A DNA stretch of 64,000 bases from an uncultured Actinomycetes bacterium. Its GTDB lineage: Bacteria > Actinomycetota > Actinomycetes > Mycobacteriales > Mycobacteriaceae. The notes below the pieces were generated by a model. It worked only from the letters and a program-made list of their open reading frames with translations, had not been told where the DNA came from and did no database searches. The stretch is from positions 1 to 64,000 of the forward strand of contig CAISDL010000058.1 of assembly GCA_903884065.1 (NCBI GenBank). Direction: 5' to 3'. The position numbers and the translations under genes were made by a program. Below are positions 26,093-35,439 of this stretch, one piece after another (the stretch's first letter is position 1; the number at the start of each line of letters is the position of its first letter).

Positions 26093-26956
26093 ATGACACT
26101 CTCTGGGGCAACCTTCTCCGGCAAGACCCTGTTCATCTCCGGCGCCAGCCGCGGCATCGGCCTGGCGATCGCCAAGCGGGTCGCCGCCGACGGCGCCAAC
26201 GTGGCCCTGGTGGCCAAAACCACCGAGCCGCACCCCAAACTGCCCGGCACCATCTACACCGCTGCCAAGGAGATCGAGGAGGCCGGCGGGCAGGCCCTGC
26301 CGATCGTCGGCGACGTCCGCGACGGCGACTCGGTGGCTGCAGCGGTCGCCGCATGCGTCGAACAGTTCGGCGGCATCGACATGTGCGTCAACAACGCCAG
26401 CGCGATCAACCTCGGGTCCATCGAGGAGGTGCCGCTCAAGCGCTTCGACCTGATGAACGGCATCGAGGTGCGCGGCACCTACGCCGTTTCGCAGGCCTGC
26501 ATCCCGCACCTGAAGGGCCGGGAGAACCCGCACATCCTGACCCTCTCCCCGCCGGTCCGGCTGGAGCCGAAGTGGCTGCGGCCGACGCCGTACATGATGG
26601 CCAAGTTCGGGATGACGTTGTGCGCGTTGGGGATCGCCGAAGAAATGCGCGCTGCGGGCATTGCCTCGAACACGCTGTGGCCGCGCACCGCGATCGCCAC
26701 CGCCGCGGTGCAGAACCTGCTCGGCGGCGACGAGATGATGGCACGCTCGCGTAAGCCGGAGGTGTACGCCGACGCGGCCTACGCGGTGCTGAGCCGTCCG
26801 GCACGCGAGTACACCGGGCAGGCCCTGCTGTGCGAGGACGTGCTGCTGGACAGCGGCGTCACCGACCTGTCGGTCTACGACTGTGTGCCCGGCTCCGAGC
26901 TCGGCGTGGACTTCTGGGTGGACAGCCCGAACCCGCCGGGTTACACCGGACCCTGA
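26093..26956 (+). CDS. Short-chain dehydrogenase/reductase (Rv3224-like)
   Basis: 287 residues from ATG 26093. Rossmann motif SGASRGIG near residue 15, NNASA near residue 100, catalytic Ser in LTLSPP and YMMAK (Tyr/Lys) near residue 165. Resembles HSDL2-type and Rv3224 dehydrogenases. NADP or NAD specificity is unclear; the substrate is probably a lipid-derived alcohol or ketone. Divergent from sigH with a shared promoter core, an arrangement that could tie it to stress response. Substrate is inference. Confidence 0.9.
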   Translation: MTLSGATFSGKTLFISGASRGIGLAIAKRVAADGANVALVAKTTEPHPKLPGTIYTAAKEIEEAGGQALPIVGDVRDGDSVAAAVAACVEQFGGIDMCVNNASAINLGSIEEVPLKRFDLMNGIEVRGTYAVSQACIPHLKGRENPHILTLSPPVRLEPKWLRPTPYMMAKFGMTLCALGIAEEMRAAGIASNTLWPRTAIATAAVQNLLGGDEMMARSRKPEVYADAAYAVLSRPAREYTGQALLCEDVLLDSGVTDLSVYDCVPGSELGVDFWVDSPNPPGYTGP

Positions 26957-26960
26957 GCGA

Positions 26961-28490
26961 TTACCCCTTGCGGCCCAGCCGGCGCCAGCCCTGCCCGGCG
27001 AACGCCCGCATCGCCACCAGCGCGAACTTGGCCTGCTTGCGCGGCGCCGAGTACCACATCATCTCCGACTTCTGGGTCGGGATCCGCGGGGCGGTGATGG
27101 CCTGCTGGCGGCAGAACTTGATGAGGCCGTTGGCGCCGCCGGAGCGGTAGCCGATCCCGGAATCCTTCCAGCCGCCCATCGGCAGCGTCGGGCAGAACAC
27201 GTTGGTCAGGGCGTCGTTGATGTTCACCGCGCCGCACTCCAGCCGGCGGGCCACCCGTTCGCCGCGGCCGGTGTCGCGGGTCCACACCGTGGCCGACAGC
27301 CCGTAGCGGGAGTCGTTGGCCAGCCGGATCGCCTCCTCCTCGTCGGCGACCTTGACCACCGGCAGGGTGGGCCCGAAGGTCTCCTCGGCGATGCAGCTCA
27401 TGGACGCGTCGACGTCGGCGAGCACGGTGGGCTGGAAGAACGTCCCCACCCCGGTGGGCTTGCCACCGGTGAGCACCTTGGCGCCGGCGGCGACGGCGTC
27501 CTGCACGTGCCGGTCGACGATGTCGCGCTGGGCTCCGGTGGCCATCGCGCCGGTGTCGAACGTGAAGTCGCCGCCGGTCTCGCTGCCCTGCTGCATCTTG
27601 GCCACGTTCGCGGTCAGCTTCGCGACGAACTCGTCGTAGATCGGGGCCTCGACGTACACCCGCTCCACCGAGATGCACACCTGGCCGGCGTTGAACATGC
27701 CGCCCCAGGCGATGCCGTTGGCGGCGCGGTCCACGTCGGCGTCGGCCAGCACCAGGGCCGGGTCCTTGCCGCCGAGTTCCAGGCTGAACGGGGTCAGCCG
27801 CTCGGCGCAGGCGACCGCGACCTTGCGGCCGGTGGCCGTCGAACCGGTGAAGTGGACGTAGTCGGAGTTCTCGATCACCGACGCGCCGGTGGCGCCGTAG
27901 CCGGTGGTCAGACCGAGCACCGGCGGGGCGCCGACCTCGTTCCAGCCGCGTACGAACTCCACGGCCGAAAGGGGCGTCACCTCAGAGGGTTTCAGCAACA
28001 CCGCCGCACCGGCGGCCAGCGCGGGCACCACGTCCAGGCCGAGCATCGCCAGCGGGAAGTTCCACGGCTCGATGATGCCGACCAGCGGGTAGGGCCGGTA
28101 CACGGTGGTGAGCTTCTTGACCTTGAACAGCGGGCTGTGCGCCTTGGGGTGCTTGTCGGCGAGGAACTCCTCGGCGTGGGTGGCCCAGTACTTGATGGCG
28201 TCGGCGACCCCGACCGGCTCGAGGGCGGCGTCGATATGGCTCTTGCCGGTCTCCGACATCAGCACCTCGGTCAGGTGGTCGGCGTTGTCCAGGATCCAGT
28301 CCTGCCACCTCAGCATCCACTTCTTGCGACCGGAGCCGCCCATGGCTTCCCAGTCCTGCTGGAACAGCCGCAACTCGCGGGCCTTGGCGGCGACCTCCTC
28401 CGGGCCGTCGACCGGCACCGAGCCGGCCACCTTCCCGGTGGCGGGGTTGAGCACCGTGATGGTGTCGGCCTTGGGTTCCACTGCGGTCAT
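26961..28490 (-). CDS. Aldehyde dehydrogenase, succinate-semialdehyde-type
   Basis: 509 residues with the full ALDH set: IEPWNFPLAML near residue 138, FTGSTATGRKV near residue 215, general base ELGGKDP near residue 240 and nucleophile Cys in NAGQVCISVERVYVE near residue 275, then ETFGPTLPV. Subfamily features (SVERVYV) resemble mycobacterial SSADH/GabD2-like enzymes. Oxidises an aldehyde with NAD(P). Ends 4 bases from the convergent SDR stop. A TAGCAT hexamer and GGAGG ribosome site precede ATG 28490. Absent from this place in M. tuberculosis. Confidence 0.88.
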   Translation of the reverse strand: MTAVEPKADTITVLNPATGKVAGSVPVDGPEEVAAKARELRLFQQDWEAMGGSGRKKWMLRWQDWILDNADHLTEVLMSETGKSHIDAALEPVGVADAIKYWATHAEEFLADKHPKAHSPLFKVKKLTTVYRPYPLVGIIEPWNFPLAMLGLDVVPALAAGAAVLLKPSEVTPLSAVEFVRGWNEVGAPPVLGLTTGYGATGASVIENSDYVHFTGSTATGRKVAVACAERLTPFSLELGGKDPALVLADADVDRAANGIAWGGMFNAGQVCISVERVYVEAPIYDEFVAKLTANVAKMQQGSETGGDFTFDTGAMATGAQRDIVDRHVQDAVAAGAKVLTGGKPTGVGTFFQPTVLADVDASMSCIAEETFGPTLPVVKVADEEEAIRLANDSRYGLSATVWTRDTGRGERVARRLECGAVNINDALTNVFCPTLPMGGWKDSGIGYRSGGANGLIKFCRQQAITAPRIPTQKSEMMWYSAPRKQAKFALVAMRAFAGQGWRRLGRKG

Positions 28491-28548
28491 TGACGGTTCC
28501 TCCGGGGCATGTCAGGGGCTTGCGCCGATGCTATCGCCAACCGCCGCA

Positions 28549-29340
28549 TCAGAACAGACCGACCGGTTGGTTGCCATGCTCGGCCGGGGCGATCAACTCC
28601 GGTCCGTTGTTGGCGACCTTGTTCACCAACGTCGACACCTCGCGCACGGCGATGCCGCTGATGTCGGGCACCGCGGCCAACAGCCCGTCCGGGGCCGGGC
28701 CGTCGGGGTCCAGCCAGCGATCCCAGTCGGCCGCGCCGAGAACCAGCGGCATGCGGTCGTGGATCCGGGCCAGTTCACCGACCGCGTCGGTGGTGATGAT
28801 GCTGCAGGTCAGCAGCGGTGTGCTGGCGGCGGCGGGTTTCCAGGCCGACCACAGCCCGGCCGTGAACAGCGGACGGCCGTCCGCGGCGCACATGTAGAAC
28901 GGCGTCTTGCGCGCCTTGGGGCCCGCGTCGGGGCTCGGCATCCATTCGTAGTAGCCGTCCATCGGGATCAGGCAGCGCTTGTGCTGCGCCGAGGACCGAA
29001 AGGCCGGCGAGGTGGTGACGGTCTCGGCGCGCGCGTTGATCAGCAGCGGCCCCTTGGCCGGCACCCCGCCGTCGGGACCGGGCCGGGCCCAGGACGGCAG
29101 CAACCCCCAGCGCATCAGCCGGATCCGCCGGGTCGCGGCGTCCTCGTCCCCAATCCCGGGTCGCTGCGCTCCTGCCCGCCGGTCGGGCTCGTCATGGCGG
29201 GCGACGACGGCGAGGATGTCGGTGGTGGGGGCGACGTTGTAGTTCGGCGGCCGGATACCCGCGCCGCCGGTCTCGTCGAGGGCACCGATCTCCTCGGCCA
29301 GCCGGGCCGGATCGGTGGTGGCCGCGAAACGTCCGCACAT
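28549..29340 (-). CDS. SRAP-domain protein (YedK/HMCES family)
   Basis: 263 residues starting MCGRF, so that Cys2 is exposed after Met removal and can crosslink to abasic sites in single-stranded DNA. Other active-site landmarks: NYNVAPT, LINARAET, Glu in PMDGYYEW and His in IHDRMPLVL. Protects and processes abasic lesions at replication forks. Start ATG 29340 is fixed by the required MCG; the upstream frame to 29418 is not used. Divergent from aroA. Equivalent to Rv3226c. Confidence 0.93.
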   Translation of the reverse strand: MCGRFAATTDPARLAEEIGALDETGGAGIRPPNYNVAPTTDILAVVARHDEPDRRAGAQRPGIGDEDAATRRIRLMRWGLLPSWARPGPDGGVPAKGPLLINARAETVTTSPAFRSSAQHKRCLIPMDGYYEWMPSPDAGPKARKTPFYMCAADGRPLFTAGLWSAWKPAAASTPLLTCSIITTDAVGELARIHDRMPLVLGAADWDRWLDPDGPAPDGLLAAVPDISGIAVREVSTLVNKVANNGPELIAPAEHGNQPVGLF

Positions 29341-29399
29341 GAGTCCATAGTGCCCCGGCTCGGCGCCCCGGATCGTCGGGGCAAGGCAGGATGTAGCCC

Positions 29400-30683
29400 G
29401 TGAACCTCTGGCCGGCACCCCTTACCTCCGCGCCGGTGCGCGCCCGCGTGGAGGTGCCCGGATCGAAGTCCATGACCAACCGCGCGCTGATCCTGGCGGC
29501 CCTGGCCGCCGCGCAGGGGGCCGGCTCGTCGCGGATTATCGGCGCGCTGCGCAGCCGTGACACGAACCTGATGATCGGTGCGCTGCAGACCCTGGGTTTC
29601 GCCATCGACGGTGACGGTGACGACCTGACCGTAGGGGGTTCGCTGCGACCCGACCCGCAGGCCCGCATCGACTGCGGCCTGGCCGGCACCGTGCTCCGGT
29701 TCGTGCCGCCACTGGCGGCACTGGGCACCGCGGCGGTGCGCTTCGACGGCGACGAACAGGCCCGCGCACGGCCGATCACCCCGCTGCTCGACGGACTGCG
29801 CGGCCTCGGGGTCCAGATCGCGGGCGGGGGCTTGCCGTTCACCGTCCACGGCCGGGGCGCGGTGCCCGGCGGACCGGTCCGCATCGACGCGTCGGCGTCC
29901 TCGCAGTTCGTCTCCGGGCTGTTGCTGTGCGGGGCGGCGTTCGACGACGGACTGACCGTCGTCCACACCGGCGAGACGGTCCCGTCGGCCCCGCACATCG
30001 CGATGACCGCCGCGATGCTCGCCGAGGCCGGAATCGACGTCGACTCCAGCACCGGCAATCAGTGGCGGGTGGAGCCCGGACGGGTTCGCGCACACGACTG
30101 GGCGATCGAACCGGACCTGTCCAACGCACTGCCGTTCGCCGCCGCGGCAACCGTCACCGGCGGCACGGTGCGCATCGCCGCCTGGCCGACCATCAGCGTC
30201 CAGCCGGCACCGATCATCCTGTCGATCCTGCGCCTGATCGGATGCACTGTCGCACATGAGGATTCCGGCCTGGCGGTCACCGGCCCCGCCGCCTACGGCG
30301 GCTTCGACATGGACTTGCGGGAAGTCGGCGAGCTCGCCCCGTCGGTGGCCGCGCTGGCGGCGCTGGCGCAACCCGGCTCAGTCTCGCGACTCACCGGCAT
30401 CGCGCACCTGCGCGGCCACGAGACCGACCGGCTGGCCGCGCTGAGCACCGAGATCAACGGCCTGGGCGGCGACTGCGTCGAGATACCGGACGGCCTGGTG
30501 ATCACGGCGGCGCCGCTGCACGGCGGGGTGTGGCACTCCTACGCCGACCACCGGATGGCCACCGCCGGGGCGATCATCGGCCTGCGGGTTCCCGGCGTCG
30601 AGGTGCAGGACATTGCCACCACCGCCAAGACCTTGCCGGACTTCCCCGGGATGTGGGCCGGAATGCTCGAGGGACGCGGTTGA
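29400..30683 (+). CDS. aroA: EPSP synthase (3-phosphoshikimate 1-carboxyvinyltransferase)
   Basis: 427 residues; sixth step of the shikimate pathway, transferring enolpyruvyl from PEP to shikimate 3-phosphate. Signatures: [19 protein letters not shown] near residue 17, [18 protein letters not shown] near residue 90, and the Arg/Asp-rich [12 protein letters not shown] plus [13 protein letters not shown] near the C-terminus. Start GTG 29400 has AAGG upstream. Stop overlaps the TTG start of rsgA, coupling the two. Equivalent to Rv3227. Complete and normal in length. Confidence 0.95.
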   Translation: MNLWPAPLTSAPVRARVEVPGSKSMTNRALILAALAAAQGAGSSRIIGALRSRDTNLMIGALQTLGFAIDGDGDDLTVGGSLRPDPQARIDCGLAGTVLRFVPPLAALGTAAVRFDGDEQARARPITPLLDGLRGLGVQIAGGGLPFTVHGRGAVPGGPVRIDASASSQFVSGLLLCGAAFDDGLTVVHTGETVPSAPHIAMTAAMLAEAGIDVDSSTGNQWRVEPGRVRAHDWAIEPDLSNALPFAAAATVTGGTVRIAAWPTISVQPAPIILSILRLIGCTVAHEDSGLAVTGPAAYGGFDMDLREVGELAPSVAALAALAQPGSVSRLTGIAHLRGHETDRLAALSTEINGLGGDCVEIPDGLVITAAPLHGGVWHSYADHRMATAGAIIGLRVPGVEVQDIATTAKTLPDFPGMWAGMLEGRG

Positions 30684-31678
30684 GCATCCGGCGTTCCGGG
30701 GAGTACGACGAATCGGATGTCCACATCCGGGCGGGGCGCGGATCGCGCCCTCGCACCAAGACCCGCCCCGAGCACGCCGACGCCGAACCGGCGATGGTGG
30801 TCACCGTGGACCGCGGCCGGTGGGGCTGTGTCCTGGGCGGCGACCCGGACCGGCGGGTGACCGCGATGCGCGCCCGCGAACTGGGCCGCACGCCGATCGT
30901 GGTCGGCGACGAGGTCGATGTGGTCGGCGACCTGTCCGGGCGCACCGACACCCTGGCCCGGATCGTCCGCCGCGGTGAGCGCCGAACGGTGTTGCGCCGC
31001 ACCGCCGATGACACCGACCCGACCGAGCGGGTGGTGGTGGCCAACGCCGACCAGATGATGGTGGTGGTGGCACTGGTGGACCCGCCGCCCCGCACCGGGT
31101 TCGTGGACCGCGCACTGATCGCCGCCTACACCGGCGGAATCCGGCCGATCCTGTGCCTGACCAAGACCGACCTGGCGCCGGCGGCCGAGTTCGCCGAGCA
31201 GTTCGCCGACCTGGACCTGACCGTCGTCACCGCCGGCCGTGACAAACCGGTCGAGCCGGTGCGCGCGCTGCTCGACGGGCACATCACCGTGCTGCTCGGC
31301 CACTCCGGGGTCGGCAAGTCGACGCTGGTGAATCGGCTTCTGCCACATGCCGATCGGGCCATCGGCGACGTCTCCGGGGTGGGCAAGGGCCGGCACACCT
31401 CCACCCAGTCGGTGGCGCTACCCCTGGGCGGCGGCGGCTGGGTGGTCGACACTCCGGGGGTGCGCTCGTTCGGACTGGCCCACATCAAGCCCGACGACGT
31501 GGTGATGGCCTTCTCCGATCTCGCCGAAGCCGTGGACGGCTGCTCGCGCGGGTGCGGGCACCTCGGGCCGCCGGCCGACCCGGAGTGCGCCCTCGACGAC
31601 CTGACCGGGGCACCTGCCCGGCGGGTGGCTGCGGCCCGGCGGCTGCTGAACGTGCTGGCCGAGGCCAGCGGATACTAG
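30680..31678 (+). CDS. rsgA: RsgA, ribosome small-subunit biogenesis GTPase
   Basis: 332 residues. Circularly permuted GTPase order G4 (LTKTD near residue 166), G1 (GHSGVGKST near residue 210), G3 (DTPGVRSFG near residue 256), after an OB-fold, and a C-terminal zinc knuckle ([16 protein letters not shown]). Assists late 30S maturation by checking the decoding centre. Start TTG 30680 overlaps the aroA TGA as TTGA. The N-terminus carries an extra basic/acidic stretch before the OB fold, seen also in other actinobacteria. Equivalent to Rv3228c-position gene Rv3228. Confidence 0.93.
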   Translation: MSIRRSGEYDESDVHIRAGRGSRPRTKTRPEHADAEPAMVVTVDRGRWGCVLGGDPDRRVTAMRARELGRTPIVVGDEVDVVGDLSGRTDTLARIVRRGERRTVLRRTADDTDPTERVVVANADQMMVVVALVDPPPRTGFVDRALIAAYTGGIRPILCLTKTDLAPAAEFAEQFADLDLTVVTAGRDKPVEPVRALLDGHITVLLGHSGVGKSTLVNRLLPHADRAIGDVSGVGKGRHTSTQSVALPLGGGGWVVDTPGVRSFGLAHIKPDDVVMAFSDLAEAVDGCSRGCGHLGPPADPECALDDLTGAPARRVAAARRLLNVLAEASGY

Positions 31679-31726
31679 ACACGACTGGTCGAATTACTTT
31701 GGCCGCCGGCTGACGAAGGAGCGTTT

Positions 31727-32587
31727 ATGAGCAGCACCATCGGGAATGTCCCGGTGATCACCCTCAATGACGGCCACCACATTCCCCAGCTGGGGTTCGG
31801 CGTCTTCAAGGTGGAACCGCCCGAGACGGCCGCGGCGGTCCGCGCCGCCCTGGACATCGGCTATCGGCACATCGACACCGCGCAGATGTACGGCAACGAG
31901 GAAGGCGTGGGCCAGGGTATCCGCGACGCCGGCCTGGACCGGGGGCATGTGTTCATCACCAGCAAGCTCAACAACGGCTTCCACCGCCCCGACGACGCCC
32001 GCCGCGCCTTCGAGGAGACGCTGCGCGCACTCGGCACCGACTACGTCGACCTGTTCCTCATCCACTGGCCGCTGCCCACGCTGTACGACGGCGACTTCGT
32101 CTCCACCTGGAAGACGTTGGAGGACTTCGCAGCCGACGGCCGCGCCCGCAGCATCGGGGTGTCGAACTTCCAGATCCACCACCTGGAGCAGCTGGCCCGC
32201 GACACCGGAATCACCCCGGCGGTCAACCAGATCGAGGTGCATCCCTACTTCACCAACGACGAGGTGCGTGCCTACGGAATCGAGCACGACATCGCCACCG
32301 AGGGCTGGTCACCGATCGCGCGCGGCAAGGTGCTCGGCGACCCGGTGGTGATCCGCATCGCCAAGGCCTACGGGGTGCACCCCGCGCAGGTGGTGCTGCG
32401 CTGGCATATCGAGCGCGGTGACATCGTCTTTCCGAAATCGATTCACCCGCAACGGATCAAGGACAACTTCGAGATCTTCGACTTCGACCTCGGTGACGAG
32501 GAGATCGAGGCGCTCACGGCGCTGAACAAGGGCGAGGCGGGCCGGATGGGCCCCAACCCGGACACGTTTGCCTATATCCCGGACTGA
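31727..32587 (+). CDS. Aldo/keto reductase (AKR5-like)
   Basis: 286 residues, TIM-barrel oxidoreductase using NADPH. Catalytic tetrad: Asp in YRHIDTAQ, Tyr in QMYGNE, Lys in FITSKLNN, His in FLIHWPLP. The cofactor block is VFPKSIHPQRIKDNF near residue 238. GAAGGAG lies 6 bases before ATG 31727. Independent gene 48 bases after rsgA with its own likely promoter (TACTTT near 31696). Probably detoxifies reactive aldehydes or ketones; the substrate is not predictable. Its stop overlaps the convergent desA3 gene by 16 bases. Confidence 0.9.
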   Translation: MSSTIGNVPVITLNDGHHIPQLGFGVFKVEPPETAAAVRAALDIGYRHIDTAQMYGNEEGVGQGIRDAGLDRGHVFITSKLNNGFHRPDDARRAFEETLRALGTDYVDLFLIHWPLPTLYDGDFVSTWKTLEDFAADGRARSIGVSNFQIHHLEQLARDTGITPAVNQIEVHPYFTNDEVRAYGIEHDIATEGWSPIARGKVLGDPVVIRIAKAYGVHPAQVVLRWHIERGDIVFPKSIHPQRIKDNFEIFDFDLGDEEIEALTALNKGEAGRMGPNPDTFAYIPD

Positions 32588-33816
32588 GCGTTCCGGGACG
32601 CGGGGCTGCCACGACGACGGGCACGCACCGCGGCGATCGCCGACTTGAGGCCGCGGACCCGCTCCCCCGGACCGAGCGCGTCGAACATGCGCTCGCTGCG
32701 GGTTTCGGGGGCGTCGTCTGCCGTGGCGCGCAGGAACCGGTCGGGCAGTGAGAGTTTGGCGATGGTCCGCCAGGTCTTGGCGTACTGAACCAGCATCGGC
32801 CCGCTGGTGTAGGGCAGGTCGTACTTGTCGCACAGCGCCCGCACCCGCACCGAGATCTCAGCCAGCCGCCGGCTCGGGAGGTCCGGGTAGAGATGGTGCT
32901 CGATCTGATAGGACAGGTTGCCGGTCATGAACCCCAGCACCGGCCCGGCGTCGATGTTCGCGCTGCCGAGCATCTGACGCAGATACCACTGCCCCTGACC
33001 CTCCCCCGCCATATCGCTGGCGGTGAACTTCTCCGCACCGTCGGGGAAGTGACCGCAGAAGATCACCGCATTGGCCCACAGATTGCGAAGCACATTGGCC
33101 AGCAGATTCGCCTTGAGGGTGGACGTGAATCCGGCACCCGGCGACAGCGCGGTCAGCGCCGGATACACCAGATAGTCCTTGGCGAGCTGGCGACCGGCCT
33201 TGGTCGAGAGCTCACGCAGCCGCTCGATGGCGGCCAGACGCGTCTCGGGGTTGGCGACCTTGCGCAACTCCAAGTGCTGCAGGGCGATTCCCCACTCGAA
33301 CTGAACGGCCAGCACGGTGTTGATCACCAGGTTGAGAACGTTCCGCGGCTTCCACGGCTCATCGCGGGTGACGCGCAGGACGCCGTAACCGACGTCGTCG
33401 TCCATACCCAGGATGTTGGTGTACTTGTGGTGCGCGACGTTGTGGGTGATGCGCCAGTGCTTGGAGGCGCCGACCATGTCCCACTCCCAGGTGGAGGAGT
33501 GGATCTCCGGGTCATTCATCCAGTCCCACTGGCCGTGGAGGACGTTGTGGGCGATCTCCATGTTCTCGATGATCTTGGCCACCGCAAGCGTGCCGGCGCC
33601 GGCCCACCAGGCCACTCGCTTCGAGCCGAAGGCCAGCAGAAGTCGCCCGGCCACCTCCAGTCCGCGCTGGGCGGCGATGGTGCGGTGGATGTAGCGGGCG
33701 TCGGACTCCCCCAAGGCGTCCTCGACGTCACGGCGGATGGCGTCGAGTTCGGTCGCCAGAGCGTCGACGTCGGCGTCGGTCAGGTGGCAGAAAGCCTCGA
33801 TATCGCTGATCGCCAT
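32572..33816 (-). CDS. desA3: DesA3-like stearoyl-CoA delta-9 desaturase
   Basis: 414 residues from ATG 33816. Membrane di-iron desaturase with three His boxes: His90-x3-His94 (HNVLH), His125-x3-HH130 (HNVAHH) and QIEHHLYP (His307-308). Hydrophobic stretches flank the first boxes and 155-180 and 235-255. Inserts the delta-9 double bond to make oleate-type lipids; needs electrons from the reductase gene just upstream. The start ATG shares one base with that gene's TGA (TGATG), so the pair is coupled. Equivalent to Rv3229c. Confidence 0.93.
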   Translation of the reverse strand: MAISDIEAFCHLTDADVDALATELDAIRRDVEDALGESDARYIHRTIAAQRGLEVAGRLLLAFGSKRVAWWAGAGTLAVAKIIENMEIAHNVLHGQWDWMNDPEIHSSTWEWDMVGASKHWRITHNVAHHKYTNILGMDDDVGYGVLRVTRDEPWKPRNVLNLVINTVLAVQFEWGIALQHLELRKVANPETRLAAIERLRELSTKAGRQLAKDYLVYPALTALSPGAGFTSTLKANLLANVLRNLWANAVIFCGHFPDGAEKFTASDMAGEGQGQWYLRQMLGSANIDAGPVLGFMTGNLSYQIEHHLYPDLPSRRLAEISVRVRALCDKYDLPYTSGPMLVQYAKTWRTIAKLSLPDRFLRATADDAPETRSERMFDALGPGERVRGLKSAIAAVRARRRGSPASRNAQSGI

Positions 33817-34898
33817 CAGATGTCCACCACACAATCGCCACTGGGCGCCGTCACGCAGACCTGCACCCGGCTGCCGGGCTCATACTCGGCGCCGTTGCGC
33901 AGATCGACCACACGGCCGTCCACCAAGCTCACCACACAGGTATGGCAGATGCCCATCCGGCAGCCGAACGGCAGCCGAACACCGGCTTGCTCACCGGCTT
34001 CCAGAAGGGAGGTCGCCGCATCAGCCGTCCTGGTGACACCGCTGCGGGCGAACGTCACCGCACCGCCCCCGCCCGGCACCGCCCCGCGCACGGCGGCGAA
34101 ACGCTCCAGGTGCAGACGGTCGGCGATTCCCGCTGCCGCCCAGACTCTTTCGGCTTCGGCCAGCATTGCCTCGGGTCCGCAGGCCCAGGTCTGGCGCTCA
34201 GGCCAGTCGGGCGCCACATCGTCGAGCCGGGCGAGGTCGAGGCGGCCGTCGGTCCGGGTCGCGCGCACCGTCAGCCGGTATCCGGGATGGCTGCCGGCAA
34301 GCACCCGCAATTCGTCGGCGAACATCACGTCCTCCGGGGTGGGCGCACTGTGCACGTGAGTGATGTCCGTGCCGCCGAGCTGCCCACGACGCGCCATGGT
34401 TCGCAGCATCGACATCACCGGGGTGATGCCCGAACCGGCGGTCAGGAACAGCACCGCCGGCGGCGGCGGATCCGGAAGGACGAAATTGCCCTGCGGCGCC
34501 GCCAACCGGACCACGGTGCCCGGGCGCACCCCGCTGACCAGATGGCTGGACAGCAAGCCCTCCGGCATGGCCTTGACGGTGATGCTCACGGTGCGGGATC
34601 CCGTTGCGCGCGGCGGGGAGGTCAGCGAGTAGGACCGCCACCGCCACCGGCCGTCGACCAGCAGGCCGATGCCGATGTACTGCCCCGGTCGGTGATCGGC
34701 GGCGAACCCCCACCCCGGCTTGATCACCAGGGTCGCCGAATCGGCGGTCTCCGGGCGCACCTCGACGATGCGGCCGCGCAACTCTCGCGCCGACCACAGC
34801 GGGTTGATCAGCTTCAGAAAGTCGTCGGGCAGCAGCGGTGTGGTCACCGGGCTGATCAGGGCTCGCACGGCGGCGCCGAGCCTGACCTGGGTCGTCAC
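33816..34898 (-). CDS. FAD/2Fe-2S oxidoreductase partner of DesA3
   Basis: About 360 residues. FAD-binding RSYSLTS near residue 91, NAD-binding [13 protein letters not shown] near residue 150, CGPEAML near residue 240, and a C-terminal plant-type 2Fe-2S domain (CRMGICHTC and a fourth Cys near residue 350). Shuttles electrons from NADPH to the desaturase, as shown for Rv3230c with DesA3. GTG 34898 lies 7 bases after a TAACGT hexamer (34911-34906) and is chosen as a leaderless start; GTG 34907 is in frame but overlaps that hexamer. Confidence 0.93.
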   Translation of the reverse strand: MTTQVRLGAAVRALISPVTTPLLPDDFLKLINPLWSARELRGRIVEVRPETADSATLVIKPGWGFAADHRPGQYIGIGLLVDGRWRWRSYSLTSPPRATGSRTVSITVKAMPEGLLSSHLVSGVRPGTVVRLAAPQGNFVLPDPPPPAVLFLTAGSGITPVMSMLRTMARRGQLGGTDITHVHSAPTPEDVMFADELRVLAGSHPGYRLTVRATRTDGRLDLARLDDVAPDWPERQTWACGPEAMLAEAERVWAAAGIADRLHLERFAAVRGAVPGGGGAVTFARSGVTRTADAATSLLEAGEQAGVRLPFGCRMGICHTCVVSLVDGRVVDLRNGAEYEPGSRVQVCVTAPSGDCVVDI

Positions 34899-34905
34899 CC
34901 TCGCC

Positions 34906-34911
34906 ACGTTA
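34906..34911 (-). promoter_or_regulatory. -10 hexamer of the reductase-desA3 operon
   Basis: TAACGT on the minus strand, 7 bases before GTG 34898; the same hexamer and spacing precede sahH. Confidence 0.45.
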
Positions 34912-34928
34912 CCGCAGGCCGCCGCCCC

Positions 34929-35429
34929 TCAGAGAAGGTCGAGCAGGAACGGCACCTCCTGGGTGGCGTACCAGGCCAGGGCATGATCCTGGGCGTCACC
35001 CACGGTCAGTTCGGCGTCCTCGTCGCCGAGGTCGGCGTCGTCGATCACCGCGATGGCGGCCCGCACGGCAGGCTCGGCATCGGAGTTGTCGACGTACACC
35101 GCCGCCACCTGATCCATGCCCACCCGGCCCTGCACCCGGACGACGGCATCGTCGAGGTCGGGCCGCGCCGTCACCGTGTCCGTCGAGGCGTCCGCGATGA
35201 TCACCGCCCGGCGGGCCGGGGCCTCCGGAGGTTCGCCGGACAACAGCCGGATCGACGCCATGGCCGCCTCGCCGATCGCCACCTCGGCCAGTTCCTCGTC
35301 ATCGCCCTCGGCGTATGACTCGCGCAATCCGGGAGTGACGGCGAATGCGGTACCGCCACGTGGCTGCACGGAGCCGTCGGCGACCAGTTCCTGCAACATC
35401 GACAGGGTTGCCGGAATGTAGACGCGCAT
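34929..35429 (-). CDS. DUF6912-type conserved protein (Rv3231c-like)
   Basis: 166 residues from ATG 35429, the start giving the conserved N-terminus MRVYIPATLSMLQEL. Alpha/beta protein rich in Asp and Glu with no catalytic motif recognised; a central stretch RRAVIIADAS and C-terminal DHALAWYATQEV are family-like. Follows ppk2 by 10 bases on the same strand, so co-transcribed with it. Equivalent to Rv3231c. Function unknown; the DUF number is from memory. Confidence 0.78.
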   Translation of the reverse strand: MRVYIPATLSMLQELVADGSVQPRGGTAFAVTPGLRESYAEGDDEELAEVAIGEAAMASIRLLSGEPPEAPARRAVIIADASTDTVTARPDLDDAVVRVQGRVGMDQVAAVYVDNSDAEPAVRAAIAVIDDADLGDEDAELTVGDAQDHALAWYATQEVPFLLDLL

Positions 35430-35439
35430 ACCGGGAAGG